A stretch of DNA of 18,568 nt from Candidatus Curtissbacteria bacterium (GCA_016187105.1 JACPKK010000011.1:1-18568); one strand, 5' to 3'; shown: positions 1 through 6,872, numbered from the stretch's first letter. Notes: a model not told the origin generated them from the letters alone. Numbers and translations are program-made.

Positions 1-7
1 CCAGAAC

Positions 8-532
8 ATGAAGAGGACTAATGACGGGATTAAACTTCTTTTTGAAAGAGAGTTTGAAAACAATATAGAAATTACTTACACGGTTGTCCCGAATGCGATT
101 CATGGAATAAATAACATCGAGGTTTACAATCCATGGAGCTTGGCAAAAGAAGGCAGGGAGCAAACGGAAAAATATGCAAAAGAAGGATATTATAATATCT
201 GGATGCTGTATCTTGTAAGAGATCCAGATTTAAAGAAAAATTTGCAAGGCGGGTCACTGGGCGGCGTTGCTGATCTTCAATCTGCTACTCAATTTGAATA
301 CTGGTTAGGTAACGACGCTGTCAATTCTTCCGACCCTTTTGGGATTAAGGGTTCAGCACACGAGTTCGGTCACGCGCTGGGAATGCCGCACCCGTGGGAA
401 TTGCCAAATAATAAAACCGGAGGCAAGAGTGACAATTCTTACAAAGGAGATGTCATGAGCTATGTTAATAATGGGCTTAAAGTTGACCAACTATTTATTG
501 ATAGCGAGATGAAAAAAGCGATGGGATTATAA
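8..532 (+). CDS. Metzincin-type zinc metalloprotease, probably 5'-truncated by the window
   Basis: Putative zinc-dependent peptidase. The full metzincin zinc-binding motif HEFGHALGMPH lies at residues 118-128, giving three histidine ligands (118, 122, 128) and the catalytic Glu119. About 20 residues later DVMSY (148-152) fits the Met-turn of this clan. The reading frame is open to the first base of the window, and no signal peptide or ribosome binding site precedes the ATG at 8, so the true start probably lies upstream. Mature metzincin catalytic domains are about 130-200 residues, so the catalytic part is likely complete. The next gene follows after 20 bases and carries a second metzincin-like motif, which suggests a tandem pair of secreted or surface proteases. 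The fold is inferred from motifs; the substrate is unknown. Confidence 0.7.
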   Translation: MKRTNDGIKLLFEREFENNIEITYTVVPNAIHGINNIEVYNPWSLAKEGREQTEKYAKEGYYNIWMLYLVRDPDLKKNLQGGSLGGVADLQSATQFEYWLGNDAVNSSDPFGIKGSAHEFGHALGMPHPWELPNNKTGGKSDNSYKGDVMSYVNNGLKVDQLFIDSEMKKAMGL

Positions 533-552
533 AGAAATAAAAAAATTCACCT

Positions 553-1440
553 ATGGAATCTAAAGAACCGGTAAAAATTGCGAGAAGAGCTTTGATAAAA
601 CGGGGCGGCGGGTTAGTGGCGGCGGGACTCTTGAATAAAATAATATCCCACCCAGCGGTGGCCGAGGCCGGCGGCGGGGATCTAGAAGATTCAAAGAGAC
701 GTATTAGGGAACAAGTGGTTGAGCCAAGTAAATATGCTGTTCATGCTTTGCGCACAGTTGACAATATGCCTGACATTAATTTAGAAAAGATTCGGATGGT
801 TGGCTTAGTATTTTACCCAAAAGATGTAATTCCTAAAAAAGATGATGATGTAAGGCAATCCATACAGGAAATCCTTACTGTAACAGGTAATTTTTGGGAA
901 GGAGCCTTGGATAATCAAACAACAATAACCAGCGAAGTTTTACCATTTACTTTTGTCGGACAAAAAGCTCGAAGCGAATACCCGTCAAGTGCTGATGTTA
1001 TACCAGAACTCGAAGAACAATTAAGAAACCAGTTACAAGATCAAGAAGCACTGGGGAAATACCTTGATTTATTAGAACGGGCAAGAACTGGTCAAATGCT
1101 TGACGATAATCCAGAATTTCTTAATTTGGTTTTGTTTGTAATAGGACCTGATTTCAAGGACCGTTCTCACTCTGGTGCAAATTTTGGTGTAACTTATGTC
1201 AATACAGATATAGACTCACTTACTAACTGGAAAGCTACCCGTACTGATAATTTAGTGGCACATGAAGTTGGTCACGGGCTTAGTTTTCCTGATCAATACC
1301 ACACCGGAACTGAATCAGACGATTTGTGGGAGGATCCTGATCCTCATAATATTATGGGCGGTAATATGTGGAATTTGGATTTAGCAGGAGCGCATTTAGG
1401 TCTATTTGTCAAAAAATGGGCGCTGAATCAAAAACAATAA
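553..1440 (+). CDS. Predicted exported metalloprotease with HExxH...D zinc site and Tat-like signal
   Basis: Putative secreted zinc metalloprotease of 295 residues. The N-terminus has ARRALIKRGGG followed by a hydrophobic stretch (about residues 10-38), which resembles a twin-arginine export signal; an Ala-rich cleavage region follows near 35-40. The zinc site HEVGHGLSFPDQY (237-249) has two histidines and Glu238, but Asp247 in place of the third histidine, as in M6 (immune inhibitor A-like) and M7 peptidases. NIMGG (266-270) fits a Met-turn. The middle part (about 60-225) is not recognised. The gene follows the previous protease by 20 bases and is probably co-transcribed. There is no Shine-Dalgarno sequence before the ATG at 553. 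Export by Tat is an inference, since a Sec signal with a chance RR pair is possible. Confidence 0.7.
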   Translation: MESKEPVKIARRALIKRGGGLVAAGLLNKIISHPAVAEAGGGDLEDSKRRIREQVVEPSKYAVHALRTVDNMPDINLEKIRMVGLVFYPKDVIPKKDDDVRQSIQEILTVTGNFWEGALDNQTTITSEVLPFTFVGQKARSEYPSSADVIPELEEQLRNQLQDQEALGKYLDLLERARTGQMLDDNPEFLNLVLFVIGPDFKDRSHSGANFGVTYVNTDIDSLTNWKATRTDNLVAHEVGHGLSFPDQYHTGTESDDLWEDPDPHNIMGGNMWNLDLAGAHLGLFVKKWALNQKQ

Positions 1441-1490
1441 GTGACGGTTTCTGACCATTTGCCGGTAGTGGCCGAGATCGAACTTTGATA

Positions 1491-1597
1491 GGTGCCCGCG
1501 GAGGGATTTGCGATCCGCCGACTGGCGGATCCGCATTTTCTTTCGCTACTACTGCAATCGATTGTTTCAGTAGTGCTACACGTTGAGCTACGCGGGC
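1491..1597 (-). pseudogene. Degenerate tRNA-like element
   Basis: On the minus strand a 7-bp acceptor-like helix (GCCCGCG at 1591-1597 pairs with CGCGGGC at 1494-1500) is followed by ACC. After the 5' strand come TA and GCTCAAC, as at positions 8-15 of a tRNA. The D stem is weak. The anticodon-like stem is 7 bp (ACTACTG/CAGTAGT) with a 13-base loop instead of 7, and the region before the T arm holds an 8-bp palindrome (GATCCGCC/GGCGGATC). A T arm with the usual TTC loop is missing, although CAAATCCCTC before the acceptor looks like the 3' side of one. It cannot be a normal tRNA. It may be a decayed tRNA, a tRNA-like domain of the neighbouring RNA, or a chance resemblance. Confidence 0.4.
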
Positions 1598-1599
1598 GC

Positions 1600-1975
1600 G
1601 TCGAAATATACAGTGCCATGCGGTCCTCGTCTTTAGGCCTGCGGGCCTTGGATTCAGCTATTAACCGTTTTGCAAAAACAAAACTAGATAATGCTTCATC
1701 ATTTCTCCTTTTCAAAATGCTATCGCATTTTGAGATTTTAGGGCAAGACCTTGAATTTATGAGCTCCTGACGTGATCTTAGCCAGACTGCCGGAATTCTT
1801 CAGATTGTTCCTATCTGACGGTCTATTACCGGATTTAGTCTATGCTTTAGGTCTAAAAAATGCATAAGTATGCATATTAGAAAATCGATCCCCATGGCCT
1901 AGACAGATCACTATAAGTAGTGCTGACATTCGCTCCCTAACAGTAAGGTACTTTCACCACAAGGATCATTCGGTG
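1600..1975 (-). ncRNA. Candidate structured non-coding RNA of unknown family
   Basis: This is most of a 640-base stretch without a convincing protein gene. Read on the minus strand from the extended -10 at 1981-1989, it forms many short perfect helices: CACC/GGTG near the 5' end (within 1953-1977), CACTA/TAGTG (1909-1922), ATGCAT/ATGCAT followed by six U (1855-1875, terminator-like), a possible three-way junction closed by AGACT/AGTCT (1784-1788 with 1837-1841) holding hairpins 1819-1831 and 1801-1817, CAAAATGC/GCATTTTG (1713-1732) and AGGCC/GGCCT (1635-1648). A very short frame, MMKHYLVLFLQNG, with an AAGGAG site and tandem stops lies at about 1702 down to 1658. No signature of tmRNA, RNase P, SRP RNA or a known riboswitch was recognised. 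The RNA could end at the U run near 1855 or continue into the tRNA-like element. Confidence 0.4.
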
Positions 1976-1980
1976 AACAA

Positions 1981-1989
1981 ATTATATCA
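1981..1989 (-). promoter_or_regulatory. Extended -10 promoter for the candidate RNA
   Basis: The minus strand reads TGATATAAT, a perfect TATAAT with the TGn extension. No good -35 is present at 16-18 bases, which the extended -10 can compensate. Predicted transcription start is near 1974, moving away from the operon at 2084. Confidence 0.5.
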
Positions 1990-2041
1990 TAGACATTACC
2001 TTCTGCATTAAACTTAAATAATTAAATCCTAATATTAGATA

Positions 2042-2070
2042 TTGACAAATAGATGATAATGCGCTATTAT
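2042..2070 (+). promoter_or_regulatory. Consensus promoter of the ATPase/TIR-like operon
   Basis: TTGACA at 2042-2047 and TATTAT at 2065-2070 are separated by 17 bases. Transcription would start near 2077, only about 7 bases before the ATG at 2084, so the first gene would have almost no leader. This promoter and the minus-strand extended -10 at 1981-1989 are divergent. Confidence 0.7.
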
Positions 2071-2083
2071 TCTGCAATAATCT

Positions 2084-2296
2084 ATGGAAACACGTAAGGA
2101 AAAATTTATAAGGCTCGCAACATATAGAACTAACTTAGTCCTAGAAAAGCTTCGAATCCTCGGAAATCTTTCGAATAAAACGAACTACGATTATACCGAC
2201 GAAGAGATAAATAAAATTTTTGCTGCAATTGATTCACAACTCCGCATCACAAAGGCTCGTTTTTCCGGAAAGAGTAAAAGACAGTTTAGTTTATGA
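2084..2296 (+). CDS. Small hypothetical protein, first gene of the putative defence operon
   Basis: A 70-residue basic protein, mostly helical by composition, with no membrane segment and no motif I recognise. The helical stretch about 9-30 is followed by an acidic YTDEEINKIF segment (36-45) and a basic tail. The ATG at 2084 lies about 14 bases after the -10 hexamer, with no room for a Shine-Dalgarno sequence. Its TGA overlaps the ATG of the ATPase gene (ATGA at 2293-2296), which implies translational coupling and a shared role. It might be a regulator, an antitoxin-like partner or a small subunit of the ATPase complex; nothing in the sequence decides between these. Confidence 0.65.
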   Translation: METRKEKFIRLATYRTNLVLEKLRILGNLSNKTNYDYTDEEINKIFAAIDSQLRITKARFSGKSKRQFSL

Positions 2297-4575
2297 GCAC
2301 TAATACCACCCATCTATTCGATAAGTTATTAGAGGCAGAAACCGATCTGGAAATTACAAACATTATCAAAAAAGACCATGTCTTGAGCAATCCTAACAAT
2401 TGGGAACCCTACGGTGGAATAGAAAACAAAAATAATTTAGGTACCATTAACAATCAACAGCAAAACCCCGTTGCAGCTCTTTGCGAGAAACTTTTGAATT
2501 CAATAGATGCTCTTCTTATTAAAGAGTGTTATTTAAAAGGAATAATTCCGGAAAGTAAAGATGCTCCGAATACCATGATGAAGGCAGTTGAATTATTTTT
2601 TGGAGTTCCAAATGGTGACTTTTCTGAAGTTATGGAATCAAAAAGAAGAGCTCTGGCCAAAAATATTATTGTCCTTGCAAGTGGTTTAACAAATAAGCCT
2701 TCGATAAGCATTTTAGATACAGGAGAGGGACAAAACTATGATGGTTTTAAAGATACCTTTCTTTCGCTTCATAAAGACAATAAAGTAAAAATAAAGTTTG
2801 TTCAAGGTAAGTTTAACATGGGTAGTACGGGTGTCTTGAGATTTTGCGGAGACAATCACTATCAGCTGATCCTTTCTAGAAAACATCCAAAACTTTTAAA
2901 GAACAACCAGAAAGATGAATGGGGCTTTACAATTGTACGTTTAAGGCCAGAAGTTAGCGAAGAAGAAAAACATTCCTGGTATGAATATTGTGTAGACGAG
3001 AATGGTGAAATTTTCCATTTCGATGCCCCTACCTTAAAATTATTCAATGACATAGACCCAGTGCATTTTGGTAGCTTTGTAAAGATGTATGAATATCAAT
3101 TGCAGCCTGGAACTAGATCAAATATCACTTTGGATTTATGGAGAGAGTTAAACCGCTTCTTATATTATCCAGCATTACCCATGCTTCTTTACGATCTAAG
3201 ATACACTAGAGGTCACGCAACCTCCGGAAAGGTTTTACTTGGAAACAAGACTAGAGTTCTAGTTGATGAAAAAGACAAAATAGAACACTCATCGATTATT
3301 AAGGATGTCAGTTTTGGAGAAGCAGGACTACTAAACATAGAGTATGCAGTATTTAAGGCTGATGCGGTACGAACAAGAGACGTGTTTACATCCGAGAAAG
3401 AAGCGATATTCTTTACGGTTAATGGTCAGACACATGCTGCTTTACCGCGCGGTTTCATTAAAAACCAAGTAAGATTGCCATATATCGCCCAGAGTCTTCT
3501 TGTTCAAGTAGATTGCACAAGTGTGCCTGCTGCCGTTAGAGACAAAATCTTCATGGGATCAAGGGACAGAATGGCCGATCATTCTGCAGCTGAAAAACTA
3601 CAAGAAATACTTGCAGCCGAATTACGAGAGGATGAAGGATTACAAACCATAAACAAATTAAGGCACGAGAAGATATTATCTTACAATCCTAAAGAAACAA
3701 AATTTATGGAAGAGGTTGTCTCAGAATTGATTAAAGGAGATAGGGATCTGATAAATCTTTTAGGATTAACGGGAAAAGTTATAGATGTTAAAGACCCGGG
3801 GACTCTTCATGTTGCAAAATTTGAAGGGAAGAAATTCCCAACTTACTTTCGGCTTGCTAATGGGGGAGGAGTTAAAAAGATACCATCAAACTCTTATGTT
3901 CGAGTAAAGTTTGAAACAGATGCAGCTAATGACTACTTCTACAGAGATAAAGATCCAGGTGATTTAATTTTTGAGCCTACCATATCAACATCAAAGCATT
4001 TATATAACGGCGTACTCACTACCAAACTAATTAGCCGACCAAATGCTGTACCGGGCACCAGAGAAACAGTTCTTGTTGAATTAATCCGCCCCTACGACAA
4101 GTCATTAAGGGAAGCAGTTGAAGTTGAATACACTGGGAGAATAGAGCCTAGGGTTAATCCTCCTGGCCCAGAACCGGAGCCTAAAGGTAAAAACTATGGC
4201 TTACCAAAATACAATTTAATTCCTAGGGAAAAGTGGAATGAATTAGGTTGGGCAGGAGAAGATATTGCTGAAGTTGTACCAATAGATACTAATCAAGGCG
4301 CTGGTGAAAGCAATAGCGGTATAGAAGTAAATATCAGCGAAGATCCAGATATTTTACGTCATTTTTTAAGGACCAAGGAATTGTCTGAAGAAAAAGCCGA
4401 CATAATTAAAAAGAGATACATTACAAGTATCTTTCTATACTCGTTGGTAGTACATAATCACTTCTCAAAACTCTACAAAAAGGATCTTGTTCCGGAGGTT
4501 ATGAAAAGTATTTCTAAGATAATACTTAATTTACTTTTCTCAGAAAAGTTTTTGCGTGAGCTTGAAAAAATTTAA
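2293..4575 (+). CDS. GHKL (HSP90/MutL/MORC-type) ATPase, putative defence protein
   Basis: A 760-residue soluble protein. The Bergerat ATP-binding fold is visible in its N-terminal part: N-box with Glu65, Asn69 and Asp72 in ALCEKLLNSIDALL, G1 motif LDTGEGQ (141-147) with the adenine-binding Asp142, and a glycine-rich lid GKFNMGSTG (172-180). An S5-like and helical middle part is plausible up to about 450, including RDKIFMGSRDRM around 415-426, a pattern I associate with GHKL ATPases of prokaryotic conflict systems. The C-terminal third is not recognised and ends in helices. These ATPases usually change conformation or dimerise with ATP and drive or gate a partner. Here the partners would be the coupled 70-residue protein and the TIR-like and DUF5677-like proteins downstream. 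Base composition is AT-rich compared with the housekeeping genes to the right. The ATPase call is firm; the defence role is inferred. Confidence 0.85.
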   Translation: MSTNTTHLFDKLLEAETDLEITNIIKKDHVLSNPNNWEPYGGIENKNNLGTINNQQQNPVAALCEKLLNSIDALLIKECYLKGIIPESKDAPNTMMKAVELFFGVPNGDFSEVMESKRRALAKNIIVLASGLTNKPSISILDTGEGQNYDGFKDTFLSLHKDNKVKIKFVQGKFNMGSTGVLRFCGDNHYQLILSRKHPKLLKNNQKDEWGFTIVRLRPEVSEEEKHSWYEYCVDENGEIFHFDAPTLKLFNDIDPVHFGSFVKMYEYQLQPGTRSNITLDLWRELNRFLYYPALPMLLYDLRYTRGHATSGKVLLGNKTRVLVDEKDKIEHSSIIKDVSFGEAGLLNIEYAVFKADAVRTRDVFTSEKEAIFFTVNGQTHAALPRGFIKNQVRLPYIAQSLLVQVDCTSVPAAVRDKIFMGSRDRMADHSAAEKLQEILAAELREDEGLQTINKLRHEKILSYNPKETKFMEEVVSELIKGDRDLINLLGLTGKVIDVKDPGTLHVAKFEGKKFPTYFRLANGGGVKKIPSNSYVRVKFETDAANDYFYRDKDPGDLIFEPTISTSKHLYNGVLTTKLISRPNAVPGTRETVLVELIRPYDKSLREAVEVEYTGRIEPRVNPPGPEPEPKGKNYGLPKYNLIPREKWNELGWAGEDIAEVVPIDTNQGAGESNSGIEVNISEDPDILRHFLRTKELSEEKADIIKKRYITSIFLYSLVVHNHFSKLYKKDLVPEVMKSISKIILNLLFSEKFLRELEKI

Positions 4576-4616
4576 ATCATAAATGAATACGTTTTATTTT
4601 CTAGGGCTGAGGTAAA

Positions 4617-5585
4617 TTGCGGTTGTGTAAGACAGATATGAGAAGTGAAAATTTTCAGCAGTTTAATCCATTTGATCTTCCACCTGATATAGCTAATCAA
4701 TACAGAGAGGTGGAGCAGCGTTTTTATGGATTGATAGAGGAAGGTAATTTTGAAGAAGCAAAAAAGTCTTGGGATCTACTTTATAGTGATTTTTTAGAAA
4801 AACAAAAGAGCTTAGGTTACCGGCTTCATAAGGGTGGCATAGTACACAATTTAGGAGTAACCGCTCTACTCGCCAATGATTTGGAGCAATCCTTTAAAGA
4901 CTTTGTTTTAGGTTTTGCCGAAGACGTAGCAAGCCAAGAACAAGGATTTGCTGGTGAAGCTGAGCAAGCACCTGGAGCTCTAAATTTAAAGAATTTTTTT
5001 GGAGTTGACCAAGGCATATTTAACATAGTCAGGAAGATAGTTATCGATGCATTATCGAAGGGCAAGTTCGATGATCCTCGGTATACGTTTCAAAACTTTC
5101 TAAGGACTCAACTAAGCGAAGATCCTGTTAGAAGTAGAGTTGAATTACTAAAGAAAACCCCATTTGTAATCCACAGAAAGCACAGCATTAACAGGATTCC
5201 GGGAGAATGGAGTAAAAGGGTTTTTGTTGGTGGTAACTATATTGGGAGCAGGATCGGCAATCTGTTTGAAATTAAAAAGGTAGTAGAAAAGAAGGGCTAC
5301 ACTCCAGTAATAGCACTTGAATTTAATGATCAAAACCCACCGATTCATGATTACTCCCTTTTACTACTTCATAATTGTAAATATGCAATTTTTGATGTGA
5401 GTGCAGACAGTGGTTATCTTATGGAGGTAGAGAGAACTTTAGACTATAGAACTATTACTCTCTTAGTATATGAGGAAATACCTGAGTATAGAATGACAGC
5501 CATGATAACCTCATTAGGACAGAACTTAAATAAATTCTCAAATAAAGAAGAGTTAGATAAATTAATTAACAACTTTTTGCAATGA
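4617..5585 (+). CDS. TPR-like/helical protein with C-terminal TIR- or nucleoside-deoxyribosyltransferase-like domain
   Basis: A 322-residue putative effector. Residues about 25-105 look like TPR-type helices (EEGNFEEAKKSW, HNLGVTALLANDLEQSF). Residues about 199-300 look like a Rossmann-like TIR/NDT domain: strand RVFVGGNYIG (201-210), a helix, a strand ending in ALEF, HDYSLLLLHNCKYAIFDVS (244-262), then ADSGYLMEVE (263-272). The SG...E pattern resembles the catalytic Glu site of nucleoside 2-deoxyribosyltransferases and some TIR-like NAD-cleaving effectors; Glu270 is the candidate. If so, it would cleave NAD or a nucleotide on infection, but this is inference. The start is uncertain: TTG at 4617 or 4623 after GAGG (4609-4612), or ATG at 4638. 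It starts 41 bases after the ATPase and overlaps the next gene by 4 bases (ATGA). Confidence 0.75.
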   Translation: MRLCKTDMRSENFQQFNPFDLPPDIANQYREVEQRFYGLIEEGNFEEAKKSWDLLYSDFLEKQKSLGYRLHKGGIVHNLGVTALLANDLEQSFKDFVLGFAEDVASQEQGFAGEAEQAPGALNLKNFFGVDQGIFNIVRKIVIDALSKGKFDDPRYTFQNFLRTQLSEDPVRSRVELLKKTPFVIHRKHSINRIPGEWSKRVFVGGNYIGSRIGNLFEIKKVVEKKGYTPVIALEFNDQNPPIHDYSLLLLHNCKYAIFDVSADSGYLMEVERTLDYRTITLLVYEEIPEYRMTAMITSLGQNLNKFSNKEELDKLINNFLQ

Positions 5586-6397
5586 GCGAAAAAATTACAA
5601 TTGTCGAAATAAAAGATTTAATGGATAAGTTGCTTAAGGCTACCCACTCTCTTGCAGAGACTCATCCAAAAGTAGATAAAACATATCATTACGTGAGAGT
5701 CATTGAGGGTTTTTACAGAAGGAATCACTTCACCCTTTTAGCAATCCGTTATCTTGCCGATGCGCCAGCTTTAGCGGATAGCGCAGCAGTGTTAGCGCGA
5801 AAAATGACAGAAGATGTTATTTCGATTGAATATATGTTACTAAAAGGTAAAGAGGAAATGGCTAAACGTTTCCAAGATTTTTTCTACATTCAAGCTTACC
5901 AAGAAATTGAACATCGGAAAAGACTCGGGTATGAAATTCCACCTGAGGAGGAATTGGTTAAGCTTATGGGGCGGGTTGAAAAGCTTAAACCCCAGTTCTG
6001 GCACGAAAAAAGTAATGATTTTATGCATTCGTGGTCAGGAAAATCCGCTGAACAAATGTGGGTTGAGTTGGCTAAGAAAAAAGTTTTCGGAAAGCATGAT
6101 GTACACTCAGTTTTACTTGGTTATACTTATGGATCTTGGAAAAATCACCCTAATCCTGTGGATGTCCTTACTTATATGACAAATGAACTTAGAAACACTT
6201 TCTCTGAATCAGCACTTAAGCAAGCAACAATATTAAGTATGATGGATTATATAAGGCTAACAACACGTTATATTGATGAAATAAGACAAATTAAACAAAA
6301 AAATGTTTATGAAGATATCAATAAAGTTGTTAAAGAAGTATTTGGTTATATGGATGACGAACGGTTTGCTTTAGATAAAAAACAAATTAGCCATTAG
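5582..6397 (+). CDS. DUF5677-like all-helical protein, last gene of the putative defence operon
   Basis: A 271-residue soluble, helical protein. The pattern around residues 45-100 (a long helix with an ARKMTEDVISIEYML segment, then a KRFQDFFYIQAY helix) and the later WHEKSNDFMHSW and YGSWKNHPNP segments match my memory of DUF5677, whose members often sit in defence loci and have no established activity. No HEPN RxxxxH ribonuclease motif was seen. Its ATG overlaps the stop of the TIR-like gene (5582-5585) and lacks a Shine-Dalgarno sequence, so translation is probably coupled. It may be a sensor, an accessory subunit or a toxin. The family assignment is from memory and moderate. Confidence 0.65.
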   Translation: MSEKITIVEIKDLMDKLLKATHSLAETHPKVDKTYHYVRVIEGFYRRNHFTLLAIRYLADAPALADSAAVLARKMTEDVISIEYMLLKGKEEMAKRFQDFFYIQAYQEIEHRKRLGYEIPPEEELVKLMGRVEKLKPQFWHEKSNDFMHSWSGKSAEQMWVELAKKKVFGKHDVHSVLLGYTYGSWKNHPNPVDVLTYMTNELRNTFSESALKQATILSMMDYIRLTTRYIDEIRQIKQKNVYEDINKVVKEVFGYMDDERFALDKKQISH

Positions 6398-6455
6398 TCC
6401 CCGCTTTCCTAAAAAGCTTCTATAGTTACTAGGTGTCAAATTTCCAATTTCTGAT

Positions 6456-6466
6456 AAAGGAGGTGA
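6456..6466 (+). promoter_or_regulatory. Very strong Shine-Dalgarno sequence
   Basis: AAAGGAGGTGA lies 9 bases before the ATG at 6476 and is almost a full complement of the usual 16S rRNA 3' end. It decides that the small frame at 6476 is a real gene. It stands out because most other genes in this window have no Shine-Dalgarno sequence. Confidence 0.7.
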
Positions 6467-6475
6467 ATATTTTCT

Positions 6476-6655
6476 ATGTTACCGCTTGAGGTAATCAAGA
6501 AATATTATCCTAATGCATCGGAAGACGAGCTAAAGGATATACAAGAAGTTGTGTATTTGTTATCGTGTGCAGTTATGCGGCATTTTTATGGGTCAGAGTG
6601 GTTGGGAGATTTTGAAGAATTAGAACGAGAAGAAAAATTGCAACATCAAGGCTAG
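6476..6655 (+). CDS. Small acidic hypothetical protein (59 residues)
   Basis: The frame starts MLPLEVIKKYYPNASEDELK and ends EREEKLQHQG before TAG at 6653-6655. It is soluble and probably helical, with an acidic helix after SEDELKDIQEVVYLL and a Cys-Ala-Val-Met segment in the middle. The strong Shine-Dalgarno sequence nine bases before the ATG and the protein-like composition support translation. It lies between the DUF5677-like gene and tRNA-Gly, within the AT-rich block. I do not recognise the family. Small proteins of this kind next to tRNA genes may belong to mobile elements (for example excisionase-like or regulatory proteins), but no helix-turn-helix is evident. Confidence 0.6.
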   Translation: MLPLEVIKKYYPNASEDELKDIQEVVYLLSCAVMRHFYGSEWLGDFEELEREEKLQHQG

Positions 6656-6751
6656 TTCGATTCCCGTCAGGGTATAAGGTTATAGGTTTAGATTTTACAG
6701 AATTTCAGCGACATTTCGGAGCTAAAATTTGTCAGTTCGATAAAATTCGTA

Positions 6752-6825
6752 TGGAGCGGGTGAGGAGAATCGAACTCCCGTATCCAGTTTGGAAAACTGG
6801 TGTTCTACCATTGAACTACACCCGC
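6752..6825 (-). tRNA. tRNA-Gly (anticodon TCC), CCA encoded
   Basis: On the minus strand a complete cloverleaf can be drawn: acceptor GCGGGTG/CACCCGC, D arm GTTC/GAAC, anticodon stem CCAGT/ACTGG with loop TTTCCAA (anticodon TCC, reading GGA), T arm GGGAG/CTCC with loop TTCGATT, discriminator T and a genomically encoded CCA at 6752-6754. The 3' end points towards the AT-rich putative defence block, which is the usual arrangement for a tRNA used as an integration site. Confidence 0.95.
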
Positions 6826-6833
6826 ACATTGCT

Positions 6834-6842
6834 ATTTTAGCA
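6834..6842 (-). promoter_or_regulatory. Extended -10 promoter of tRNA-Gly
   Basis: The minus strand reads TGCTAAAAT, an extended -10 (TGn plus TAAAAT), 8 bases before the first base of the mature tRNA. No clear -35 is present. Confidence 0.45.
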
Positions 6843-6872
6843 AAATTGACTTAATTTAGCTTATGTGTAAGA

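Noticed and set aside
1428..1770. Open frames of 92-95 residues on both strands in the gap after the second protease
   Set aside because: They overlap each other and the hairpin-rich and tRNA-like sequence, have low-complexity Ser/Arg-rich products and resemble no protein.
1784..1841. Group I intron core (AGACTAAAT on the minus strand resembles the conserved R element)
   Set aside because: The matching S element and P3/P4 pairings were not found, and local hairpins explain the segment better. There is no split tRNA or rRNA exon around it.
1491..1975. tmRNA (tRNA-like end plus a short frame with tandem stops)
   Set aside because: In tmRNA the tRNA domain is made by the two ends of the RNA. 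Here it is local, and neither the TTCRA T loop nor an ALAA-type tag is present.
6650..6672. Attachment-site copy of the tRNA T arm (AGTTCGATTC also occurs after the small gene)
   Set aside because: The match is only 10 bases, lies in inverted orientation to tRNA-Gly and overlaps the end of the small gene. The acceptor part does not match.
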